Assembly: GCA_002353215.1 (NCBI GenBank)
Contig: DEJD01000056.1
Location: 56,905 to 72,631, forward strand
From: Prevotellaceae bacterium UBA2757
GTDB taxonomy: Bacteria; Bacteroidota; Bacteroidia; Bacteroidales; Bacteroidaceae
Direction: 5' to 3'
DNA length: 15,727 nt
Below, one piece after another: positions 1 to 9,600 of the stretch. Every line of letters begins with the position of its first letter. Position 1 is the first letter of the stretch. Position numbers and translations under genes: made by a program. Below the pieces are notes generated by a model, which worked only from the letters and a program-made list of their open reading frames with translations, was not told the origin of the DNA and did not search any database.

Positions 1-503
1 TCCGGAGTCATCGTCTTAGCCATCTCAGCAGCTTTCGCCAATTCATCGGCAGTATAGTCAGCCTCACAACCCTCACGCTTCAGGATATACTTATCGAAAT
101 ACACAAACTTCACTTTATTGAAGAAAAGACTCGTAGAACCGTCTTCCCATGGGTGATCCAATTCTGTACGAGCCCAGTCCAGCACAGGCATGAAATTATA
201 GCAGACAGTATGAATGCCGCACTTACCCAGATTTGCCAGACTCACCTTATAATTCTCGATGAGTTGGTCGCGTTCCGGTCCTCCATACTTGATGGCTTCA
301 CATACAGGCAGACTCTCCACCACCGACCATCTCAGACCAGCAGTTTCGATATAATTCTTCATGTCCATGATAGCCTCTACCGGCCATATTTCACCATTCT
401 TGATGTCATGCAGAGCAGTAACAATACCTTCCACGCCAATCTGACGCAACATCTGCAGAGTAATCTTGTCGTTCTTACCGAACCAACGCCATGTTTTTTC
501 CAT
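1..503 (-). CDS. uxuA: D-mannonate dehydratase, N-terminal part (cut by the window edge)
   Basis: UxuA dehydrates D-mannonate to 2-keto-3-deoxy-D-gluconate (EC 4.2.1.8) in the cytoplasm, a step in hexuronate (glucuronate) breakdown. Only the first 167 codons are in the window; the gene continues past position 1. The protein starts MEKTWRWFGKNDKITL and contains GVEGIVTALHDI, GLRWSVVESLPVCEAIK, CGIHTVCYNFMPVLDWART and YILKREGCEADYT. These line up block for block with the start of E. coli UxuA (MEQTWRW..., VVTALH, WSVVES, YNFMPVLDW, ILKRPGAEADYT), which is about 394 aa, so a little over 40 percent is visible. The ATG at 501-503 is preceded by an A/T-rich stretch without a Shine-Dalgarno sequence, as usual in Bacteroidetes. 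No partner genes of the pathway (uxaC, uxuB) are in view; they may lie to the left. The family call is close to certain. Confidence 0.96.
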   Translation of the reverse strand, partial: MEKTWRWFGKNDKITLQMLRQIGVEGIVTALHDIKNGEIWPVEAIMDMKNYIETAGLRWSVVESLPVCEAIKYGGPERDQLIENYKVSLANLGKCGIHTVCYNFMPVLDWARTELDHPWEDGSTSLFFNKVKFVYFDKYILKREGCEADYTADELAKAAEMAKTMTP

Positions 504-534
504 AATAATTAGTTTTCATATTGATATTTCGCTG

Positions 535-568
535 CAAATATACACATCTTTTCCACATACGCAGCAAA
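535..568 (-). promoter_or_regulatory. Bacteroidetes-type promoter for the mannonate dehydratase gene
   Basis: On the minus strand a -7 box TATATTTG (535-542) matches the Bacteroides consensus TAnnTTTG. A TTTG (565-568) lies 22 bp upstream as the -33 element, slightly wider than the usual 19-21 bp. The predicted start of transcription is about 25-30 nt upstream of the ATG at 503. The boxes are seen directly; activity is inferred. Confidence 0.6.
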
Positions 569-635
569 AAATTAATATCAAAAACTGACGAAAACGTATC
601 AATATGACTCAGAAATAAAAATCTGCACAATTTAT

Positions 636-666
636 TTTGTATTTCATACAATTTAGCTTACCTTTG
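636..666 (+). promoter_or_regulatory. Bacteroidetes-type promoter for rplS
   Basis: A -33 TTTG at 636-639 is followed after exactly 19 bp by a -7 box TACCTTTG at 659-666, a full match to the sigma-ABfr consensus TTTG/TAnnTTTG. Transcription should begin near 671-674, leaving a leader of about 70 nt before the rplS start at 745. Confidence 0.75.
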
Positions 667-677
667 CACCCGCTTTG

Positions 678-716
678 CGAAGCCGCTGTCTGAACACGTA
701 GTCAGAGAATGCTTCG
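678..716 (+). promoter_or_regulatory. Leader hairpin upstream of rplS (candidate L19 autoregulatory leader)
   Basis: In the short 5' leader of rplS, CGAAGC (678-683) can pair with GCTTCG (711-716). An inner helix TCTGA (689-693) / TCAGA (702-706) closes an 8-nt loop, with a 5x4 internal loop between the two helices. Structured leaders in front of rplS that bind L19 are known in other bacteria. Whether this one belongs to a described class cannot be decided from the sequence alone. Confidence 0.45.
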
Positions 717-744
717 TCATTTACTTACATAAACTAAAAAATTT

Positions 745-1122
745 ATGGCTATCGATTTAATTAAAGTTGCTCAGGAGTCAATGGCTCCAGCAGAAAAGAA
801 GCAGTTCCCAGACTTCAAGGCAGGTGACACTATCACAGTTGCTTACAAAATCATTGAAGGTTCAAAGGAACGTATCCAGCTCTACCGCGGAGTTGTAATC
901 AAGATTGCAGGTGAAAGCGACAAGAAGCGTTTCACTGTCCGCAAGATGTCTGGAACAGTAGGTGTTGAACGTATTTTCCCAATCGACTCACCAAACATTG
1001 ACTCTATCGAGATCAACAAAGTTGGTAAGGTTCGTCGTGCTAAACTCTACTACCTGCGCGATCTTACAGGTAAGAAAGCACGTATCAAGGAAAAGCTTTC
1101 AGGCAACAAGAAGGAGGATTAA
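745..1122 (+). CDS. rplS: 50S ribosomal protein L19
   Basis: L19 (bL19) is a large-subunit protein at the interface with the 30S subunit. The 125-aa product has the family hallmarks: an acidic/basic N-terminal helix, then [16 protein letters not shown], the [12 protein letters not shown] block, a basic [18 protein letters not shown] segment, and the C-terminal [20 protein letters not shown] followed by a lysine-rich tail. Length and order match bL19 proteins (about 115-125 aa). The ATG at 745 sits behind an A-rich stretch (CTAAAAAATTT) without a Shine-Dalgarno sequence. In many bacteria rplS is in an operon with rpsP-rimM-trmD; here it is alone, with its own consensus promoter upstream and a strong terminator immediately downstream, so it is a monocistronic unit. 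The structured leader suggests it may be regulated by its own product (inference). Confidence 0.98.
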   Translation: MAIDLIKVAQESMAPAEKKQFPDFKAGDTITVAYKIIEGSKERIQLYRGVVIKIAGESDKKRFTVRKMSGTVGVERIFPIDSPNIDSIEINKVGKVRRAKLYYLRDLTGKKARIKEKLSGNKKED

Positions 1123-1139
1123 TCAACACTCCACTATAG

Positions 1140-1184
1140 GAGGATGTCCACCTGCTCACACATTATGGTGGATATCCTCTTTTT
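1140..1184 (+). terminator. Intrinsic terminator of rplS
   Basis: A 13-bp stem pairs GAGGATGTCCACC (1140-1152) with GGTGGATATCCTC (1167-1179), with only one G-U wobble. It has a 14-nt loop and a run of five T at 1180-1184. It starts 17 bp after the rplS stop codon. Confidence 0.93.
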
Positions 1185-1247
1185 ACACACCTGTGTTGTT
1201 CAAATTTTATCCAAACCTGTTCAATTATTACATAAGAACTATAATCC

Positions 1248-1715
1248 ATGGCACTAATAACAGTAAACTCATACGACGAATTTGCATCATACTTAGGCAA
1301 AGAACTCGGCAAATCTGAATGGATTGAAGTATCACAGGAGCGCATCAACCTCTTTGCTGATGCCACCCTCGACCATCAGTGGATACATGTCGATACAGAA
1401 CGTGCAAAGACAGAGAGTCCTTACAAGTCAACAATCGCACATGGTTATCTCACCCTCTCTCTCCTGCCCTACCTCTATCGTCAGGTAGTAGATGCCAACA
1501 ACATCAAGATGTTGGTCAACTACGGCATGGACAAGATGAAATTCGGCACTCCAGTGCTTGCCGGCAAACGCGTACAGCTCACCTGCAGCCTCTACAACAT
1601 TGCCAACCTGCGCGGTACTGCCAAGGTAGAAATCAAATTCCGTCTCGACATCGAAGACGAGAAGAAGCCTGCCCTCGAAGGTATCGCTACCTTCCTCTAT
1701 ATGTTCGAAAACTAA
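1248..1715 (+). CDS. MaoC-type hot-dog fold hydratase (R-specific enoyl-CoA hydratase-like)
   Basis: This is a 155-aa single hot-dog-domain protein of the MaoC/(R)-hydratase family, which adds water to or removes it from enoyl-/3-hydroxyacyl thioesters in the cytoplasm. The active-site segment ADATLDHQWIHVD (residues 37-49) holds the family's catalytic Asp42 and His47 in the D-x4-H spacing known from PhaJ hydratases. The second conserved block is STIAHGYLTLSLLP (61-74). The C-terminal half carries NYGMDKMKFGTPVLAGKRV, the usual substrate-pocket strand of this family. The length is typical for a stand-alone member. The ATG at 1248 (MALITVNSYDEF) follows an A/T-rich leader with no Shine-Dalgarno sequence. 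The gene lies 125 bp after rplS and 63 bp after its terminator, and has a terminator of its own. I see no good TAnnTTTG promoter in the gap. No fatty-acid, polyhydroxyalkanoate or CoA-ligase genes are nearby, so the true acyl substrate is unknown. Confidence 0.88.
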   Translation: MALITVNSYDEFASYLGKELGKSEWIEVSQERINLFADATLDHQWIHVDTERAKTESPYKSTIAHGYLTLSLLPYLYRQVVDANNIKMLVNYGMDKMKFGTPVLAGKRVQLTCSLYNIANLRGTAKVEIKFRLDIEDEKKPALEGIATFLYMFEN

Positions 1716-1734
1716 ACAAAACAGACATATACGG

Positions 1735-1773
1735 AAAAGGAACTCAACCGCATGTGGTTAGAGTTCCTTTTTT
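1735..1773 (+). terminator. Intrinsic terminator after the MaoC-like gene
   Basis: AAAAGGAACTC (1735-1745) pairs with GAGTTCCTTTT (1761-1771), extended inward by AACC/GGTT around a short GCATGT loop with one bulged A, followed by a T run to 1773. It begins 19 bp after the stop codon of the hydratase gene. Confidence 0.88.
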
Positions 1774-1783
1774 CAATTCAACT

Positions 1784-1811
1784 CGCTAACCACTAACCGC
1801 TAACCTCTAAC
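1784..1811. repeat. Four-copy 7-bp tandem repeat (CNCTAAC)
   Basis: The units are CGCTAAC, CACTAAC, CGCTAAC and CTCTAAC, ending 10 bp before the start codon of the esterase gene. On the other strand the unit reads GTTAGNG, close to the GTTAGGA units at the far right end of the window. Confidence 0.8.
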
Positions 1812-1818
1812 CGTTTAA

Positions 1819-2754
<936 letters not shown>

Positions 2755-2758
2755 CAGT

Positions 2759-2798
2759 AAAAAAGCTGACCAGGCGATTTGCCCAGTCAGCTTTTTTT
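2759..2798. terminator. Bidirectional intrinsic terminator between convergent genes
   Basis: AAAAAAGCTGAC (2759-2770) pairs with GTCAGCTTTTTTT (2786-2798), with a short inner GGC/GCC helix. Both strands end in a T run after the stem, so it can stop transcription of the esterase gene (stop at 2754, plus) and of the lipoprotein gene (stop at 2823, minus). Confidence 0.92.
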
Positions 2799-2822
2799 GA
2801 AGTTAAGAAGTTAAAGTCCCCC

Positions 2823-3599
2823 TTACATATTCAAAGCATCGGGTATGGTGTACAGGATACCCTTTTTTGCATCGTAACACTTCAGTGTCACTGATTCTCC
2901 TGCTACGCGGCCGTAGATGACGAGTGGTGTGCTGCCCGATGTTGTGAGCTTTACCAAACCACGGCATTCATCGCCCACGAAGGCACCTACGATATTGCCG
3001 TCAGCAAACGGAATGCCGACCCTTGTCAGATGACTCTCCGCCCCTACTGTCTTCACAACGGGATACTTTGCAGAACCCTTGGTAAACTCAGGTATATAGT
3101 TCTCGTCGATGCCCGTACTCACGTCAGCGTCCAGTTTCATGTTTTCTGACAGCGTGAATATCTGCTTCAGCTTATGGCAGTAGTATCTCAGTGAGATGTT
3201 CACCGTCTCCGAGCCTATCTCGTTGCCACCAGCCTTTATTATGAACTTCGCCTTATCCGTCTGCTTGCCGCTCAAGTTTGTAGCAGGGCTAGGAGCCAGA
3301 CCTCGCAGTTCGTCATTCACGAATGCTGCCATCATATCGTCCTTGGTCACGTATGGCTGCAGTTCCTCCTCTATCTGCACCATCAGTATGGTCCAGTTTT
3401 CGTAAGTCACTGTCGGCTCCTTCCAGTCAGGGCGCTCATGGTTGTAGTTCCAATCCACCTGCCATACGGGAGCCTCGCTGACTGCGGTCTCTGTGTATTT
3501 AGCATTATTATTACCGCCGCCATCGTCGCTGCTGCAAGCCCCGAAAACAAGGCCTGCAAGCAGTGCGAATGCTAATTTTATCTTATTCATAGTTTTCAT
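2823..3599 (-). CDS. Probably surface-exposed lipoprotein with two 'DxxxAFVxxExRG' modules
   Basis: The function is not known; this is a 258-aa lipoprotein. The N-terminal signal ends in a lipobox LVFGAC with lipidated Cys22, followed by SSDDGGG. An acidic serine-rich stretch right after the cysteine resembles the Bacteroidetes lipoprotein export signal for the outer face of the outer membrane. The mature part holds two copies of one module. Copy 1 (about residues 67-172) has DDMMAAFVNDELRGL, a beta-rich middle and the closing stretch LDADVSTGIDENYIPEF. Copy 2 (about 190-258) has GNIVGAFVGDECRGL and ends early, without the closing stretch. The same module occurs twice in the giant protein encoded 11 bp upstream, so the two genes very likely form an operon and the lipoprotein may help anchor or present the giant protein (inference). 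The start at 3599 (MKTMNKIKLAF) could instead be Met4, which gives an equally good signal sequence. A shared bidirectional terminator follows the gene. Confidence 0.85.
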   Translation of the reverse strand: MKTMNKIKLAFALLAGLVFGACSSDDGGGNNNAKYTETAVSEAPVWQVDWNYNHERPDWKEPTVTYENWTILMVQIEEELQPYVTKDDMMAAFVNDELRGLAPSPATNLSGKQTDKAKFIIKAGGNEIGSETVNISLRYYCHKLKQIFTLSENMKLDADVSTGIDENYIPEFTKGSAKYPVVKTVGAESHLTRVGIPFADGNIVGAFVGDECRGLVKLTTSGSTPLVIYGRVAGESVTLKCYDAKKGILYTIPDALNM

Positions 3600-3610
3600 T
3601 ATTTTATTGT

Positions 3611-6600
3611 TTACTTAATCACGACCTTATTACCATTGAAGATATAGACGCCCTTACGTGTAGGCTTGTCCTGCAATGGGAGTCCGTCGATGGTGTACCA
3701 CTTGTCATCCTCGTTGGCTGAAGCATCGGCGAAGTTGATAACAGTCGGTTCTTCCGGACTTCCGATGACAGCATCCGTCAGGAAGGTCATGATGTCGCGA
3801 GTAGAGGCTACTATCTCTCCGTCGCGTTCGATGACGAATCTGATAGGCTGCTTAGCCTTTCCTGCGATGCTCATGAAGAATAGCGGCTTGCCTTCAGCGT
3901 CGGTAAAGTTCTCACCTTCCGCTCTTGCCTCTTCACATCCTACTACCTCGCCGTCAGAATATGCCACCAAGAGGTCGCCCTCCTCGGTTTCAAATCCATT
4001 GACTACGGCAGAGAGGCTCATCGTACTGCATGTCCTCTGAACTGCGCTGAGTGCCTTCACTGATGATGCGGATTTTGCGACTTGAGCGTTATTTCCACCA
4101 GAGTTGCTGCCCATGTCGAAGTACGGATACGTGAACGATACATCGTCGTTACCCTTGCGCAGCATCATGTATCCCTCGCCAGGCTTCATGTACTGCAGGC
4201 TTCCGCGCCACTGTCCGCTGTTGCCCGACTTTGTGAAGTAGGCAAACTCCGTGTGACTCTTTATCACGTCGCCTGGTTGTGCATAGTCGTAGTAGTCGCT
4301 CAGTGCCGTCTCTACGCTCAGGTTCACGGTCGGAGTATATCCTATGCCGTTCCATCCTTGCTTCACATCAATGGTGCGCTCATCCTTGTCCATGACCACG
4401 GTACCCTCTACAGGCAATGTGCAATCCTCATGAACCATGATAGCGTAAGCGCTCTTCGATGAGATAGGAACATCCTGCACCTGACCAGAGATTGTCCATT
4501 CACCGTTATCATATACCATTGCTTTGTTGCTGCCTATCACGGTCAGTGCGTCACCATTCTTCCAAGGCATGCTGCCCAGCAGTGAGTTGATAGTATTCTT
4601 CTTGCTGCTGACGTTGAACGATACCCAATTCCAGCCCTTCTTCAGTTTGAAGTACTGTACGAAATTATCGCCGCCCTCGAAGCGTATTGGCGTATCAGCA
4701 CCCAGTATAGCATCCTGCTTAAACTTTATAGCCGGTTTAGCTTCCAGCACTATCTCGCGTCCAGTGCTATACTGCCACAGTCTGAACTTCAGGTCTCTGC
4801 CCTCAATCTTGTTGTCATAAACAGTCATGTACAGAGCCGTCTCGCCAGTCTGTTCTGAGTGGCTGATGTTAGCATATCCGTGACATACGTTCTGGCTGTC
4901 GAAAGCACCCACTATGTCGCGTGAGTCAGTGTCCAGTTCTCCATACAGATATACCTGTCCGCTGATGCTCATTGAGTACTGCAGCAGGTCGTTGTTTATA
5001 TTGTTTGCCCATTCTGGTTTCTCGCCCTCCACTGTCAGGTTCAGGTACAGCGGCTCGGTTATGCCCTCTTCATCGGTCAGATATATTATCTCATTATATG
5101 TGCCGATGTTCAGGTCCTTGTTGATTACAGCCGATACGCCTCCCAGACTCTGTGGTGCAAGCACGTCGCCATAGTTGCTGAGCGTGAGCCAGCTCGGACA
5201 ATTCTCAATCTTATATGTGTGGTTTGTGGCTCCGTAGTTGTAGAATGACAGTGTCAGCTCCTCGCCTACGCCATACTTGGTAGTGTGCTCAACTTGGTTC
5301 ACCAACCACTCCAGGCTGCTGTTGGTAACAAGATAACTTGCCGTCTTCGGCGAAGCCATCATGTTGCCGTTCCTGTCCTCTACGTCGCGCACCGTCACAT
5401 ATATGTTGCAGTGGTGCAGCTTGGCAGCAGGCTCATCGAGCTCCACTAACAGCTGGTTACCCTTGCCTATGTACGAGAAGTTCAGGTTGTGCAGCTCTTC
5501 AAATGGTACCACCGGAGCAGCCATAGAAGCATCGATGTGTGCCGTTACCTTACTTATATCATCAGCAAACAGATAGTCGCGCACAGGTATGTTCGTAAAC
5601 TGCATCGTCGCAGGATCCTGCTGGTAGCGAATATTGCGTTTTTCGTCCAGGTGTAGCTTCCTGCTGTATGCATAAGGAGCCATGACTATTTCGTTCTTTG
5701 CATTGCGCTCCTGATGGTCGAAGCTCAGGTATGACATCAGTCCATACTCATCGCCCTGCGGACTCTTTGTCGCATAGCTGCTGATAAGCGTCTGCGGCAG
5801 TGCCTGCTGGAAGAAGATCAGTTCGTCGATGTTACCACTCAGCGGCGTTACGCCTTCCTGAGTATTCACACCTGTAGTACTGTAACGGGTAGCGCCAATC
5901 ATCATGTTCTCGCCGCTAATGCCGCCAAGACTGTCAGTGCCAAACGTCGTAATCTGCTTCTTGTCCACATAGATGTTTGCTACGTTGTGGGCGCGATTGA
6001 CAGTCATTGCGTAGTGGTGCCACTGATTGTCGTTCCACTTGCCAGAAATCTCGGTAGCGAAGCCGTTTGAGCGATACATCAGCTTGTCCTTCTCAAATCC
6101 TATGTTGAACTGGTCCTTTGCGCCGCTGTCCTCCTTCAGTCCTCGTCCGTTTGACAGCAGTGTGCCGTCTCCCTTATTGTCGGTCTTAAACCAGAACATC
6201 AGCGTGTAGTCTTGCTCGGCGGTGCTGTTGATGGCATTATTAGTCAGTCGCATGCCCTTGTCTTCCTTGTTCAGGTGCAGCGACATTCCACGCGGTATTG
6301 CCCAGCTGGTGCCTATCAACTTGGCATTGGCACCCTGAGTGTGGTCAACGGCATAGTCGCCAGAGCCTTCATTCATCGGGTAGTAGTCCACCAAGTCCTT
6401 CTCGTAGCCCGTCAGGCGATGCAGGCTGTATGTGCCTACTACTCCTGCGCTCATAGCACGATACCACAGGCGAGCCTCCATCATGCGGCCCTCGTAGTAC
6501 TGGCTTGTTGAACGTTCGAGCTCGTTGGTGCGTCCGAAGATAAGCGGACCTGTACCAGTATATGGGGCTTCTATCTTGTAGTCCTTGCCTATTATCACGC

Positions 6601-9600
6601 CGTCACAGTAGAACATCAGTGTGCTGTTCTTCTGGTCTATGCTTATAGCTATAGGGCTGAAGCCGCTCTCCTTGATTGGCAACTGCGATTCGAAAGTCTG
6701 CTTGTTGATTATCGCACGCAACTTTCTGTCGCTGGTCAGCCACAGCTGCAGTTTTTGTCCGTTGCCTCCGTGTGAGAAGATCGGCATATCGCGACCCGTC
6801 TCAGCAGGATTTATCTGCAGGTCTATGGTCAGGTCCTTTCCGCTGAAGTTGCGATTTGCCTCAGTTTCCATACTTGCCTGTCCGCTGAACTGCACGCTCA
6901 CCATCTCTGAAAGGTCGCCGTTGTTCACCTCGCCCTTCACCTCAAAGTTGTTGGTGCTGCTCAGGTTATTGTATTCTATATCCTCCGAGAAGTTGAACAC
7001 TATATTCTCTCCTTGGTGCAACAATCCGCTCTTTGGTTCAGGCGTGCCGAACAGTTGCGGACGGCGTGTATCCTTGATACCGCTGATAACATTCGACGGC
7101 ATAGTCAGGAACGAGCCACCGTTGCGGCAGAAGAGTACTGCCCTCAGGTCGTAGCTGCGCTCTATCTCCCAGCCTTCGCCATAGAATTGCGTGACGATGT
7201 TGTCGTTTGGCTTCATCATCTCACATACGCCGTTAGCCTTAGCCATCAGCAGCGAGTCGGCATAGTACGAACAGAGGTTCGTCCACGTGTCGTCGCCACG
7301 CTGCGTCTCCTTATATTGGAATTCTATATGGTCGAAGTTATGCTGATGGCGGTCAAATCCGTTTATGGTCACAGGTATGTACCAACCGCGGTCTGGGTCC
7401 TTCTGTGCGCTGGTATTCAGCACCCACTTGTTGGCAGGTACCGATATGTTCACCGCACCTGCCTCACGCAGGAAGTGTACATCGAACGATGCGGTTGTCA
7501 CAGTATGGTCGGCATCGCCAGGCGACATCAAGCCGAGGGTCAATCCCTCATAGTCGAAACCGTTACCTGCACGCACCTCCATTTCCAGCTGCGTGGTCAT
7601 GCCCGGCACTACCGATACGTTCATGCCGCCAGAGGTCAGCGTCTGTCCGTTTACGCTCAGCTTTGCTCCGTTAGGATTAGCCTTATCTACCGAGAACAGC
7701 GTGAATACGCTCATGCCGCCAGTAGCCTCTGGCTTCTCGCTCTCGTTAGACAGATAAACCTTGAAGCGCGCAGCATCGTTTACAGACACACCGCTCACAC
7801 TGTGCTTGTCAAGGCTGAGGGTTGGGTTATCTATCTTCAGCGTGCGCTCGTCGAGTAGCGAACCAGCCTGGTAGAAGCGTGTCTTGCGGGCGTCCTCCCA
7901 TGGGTTAGAGGTATAGCCGCCACGTGTGCGGAACACGAAGCTGCATGGCGAAGCGTGCTGAGGCACGTTAGCCTCCCTGCTCAGATAATCCATTGTCTCT
8001 TTGGTGATGTTCTGGAAATTGTAGTTGCTATACACATCCTCCGGATTCCACTTGCCCGTGACAGTGGTAGGATCAGCCATCGGAACACGATATACGTCCA
8101 CGCTCAGGCGGCTCGTCGGAGCTGCAGCAAGGGTGAACGATGTCGTGCGGTTATATTCGTTCGACAGGCTGTTGGTGCCAATTGTCTGCGAAGTCAGCAC
8201 TGGGGTCAGTGACCAACGGAAGTACCAGCCTTCAAACTTGATTGACGTTGATGATTCCTTGCCTTTGCTTCCCTTACCCTGAGAAGCCGACGGGTCGAGT
8301 TTCTTTAACGACTCCAGATAGCCGAAGATAGCACCGCCAATATAGTTGGTAATGGTAGAAGCTATCGACGAGATGGTGCCTGTGCCCTTGCCGCCGAAGT
8401 AGTCAGGCTGCACGCCGAATGGGAAGTACATCGACGTAGAGTTAGAATAGCTGCTGCTGAACGTCTCGCTGTAGTTCACTCCCTGTGCACCACCAATGTC
8501 GTAGCTGTTCACCAGGTCGGTAGCGTTCAGCTTCTCGCGCTCGTTCTGGGTAATCATCTTTGTCCAAGCATAGATAATCTCACCCTTCTCAGCTATTTCG
8601 TCGGGATATTTGCTACTGTCCGCGCCAGTAGGCAATACTATGATGTAGTGCGTAGTGTCGTTTGGCGTCTCAACGGTCGTGTTGTACTTCTTGTTGGGCA
8701 GCGCGAACTTCGGGTCGGTAGGCTCGCGCAGCGAGCGATAAACAGGCTTGTGCGTAGCGTTTGCCACAGCCTGCGCATCCGTCTTACTGCCAATGAACAT
8801 CAGGTTGAGTATCTCGCCCACCTTGTCAGGTATTATCTGCTCCAGAATCTGCTTCTGCGAATAGATGAAGTTCGACTTCAGCTTCGGGCCGTAGCCGAGC
8901 GACACGTCACGCACCAAGTGGAACTTCTTGCCGTCGGCATCCACACCGTCGGCAATGTGGACCAGCGTGCCATACTTGGCATACTTCGTCATGTCGCCCT
9001 TCGTATTCACCTGGCCGATGCCCGCCTGTGCCAGCCGTGACTGATACACCGAGTCGGTGAGGACACTGATGCTCGACAGCGGTGTCACCTGCACGTTCTG
9101 CACCTGGCCGATGTAGAGGTCGGCGTCGGCACCCACCATGCTGGGGTCGCCGCTGGTGCTGACAGCGTCGGAGAGCACCATCGTGTGCGACCAAGCCTTG
9201 CTGCCGTTATAGTTGAACACTAACTCAGAGTAATTTACGTCCACCTTCTCCGAGCCGTGCTCGACACCGTCAAAGGAACCGACATATTCATAAAGGATAT
9301 CACTATATATACCATCAAAGTCGCCTTCCATCCAGTCCGTCTTGTCAGCCACCGAGAAGTTGAAATTCAAGCCGCCAGCCATTGACAGATTCATAGCATA
9401 CGAATTATTGAGCGTAGCGCCCTTGGCGAGCGTTGACGAACTGTAGGCTCCAGGTGGGTCACGCAGTATGTCGAACAGCAGCGGCTGGCCGTCAGTCAGC
9501 AGTTCCTTAGCACTGCCTATAGGGAACAGGTTGAGCACATAGGCGTGCAGGGGTTCTGCCTCAAAGTGGGTTCCGTCCTGCTCGGCACTGAAGGTCACTG

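Noticed and set aside
153..512. A 119-codon plus-strand frame at the left edge
   Set aside because: It overlaps the clear UxuA coding sequence on the other strand and reads as non-protein-like sequence.
1698..1707. TATATGTTCG at the end of the MaoC gene as a promoter for the esterase
   Set aside because: It resembles a -7 box with one mismatch, but no TTTG lies 19-22 bp upstream.
7013..7858. A 281-codon open frame on the plus strand within the giant gene
   Set aside because: It is antisense to well-supported coding sequence (Ig-like and neighbouring domains), has a cysteine/histidine/arginine-rich composition typical of shadow frames, and has no promoter.
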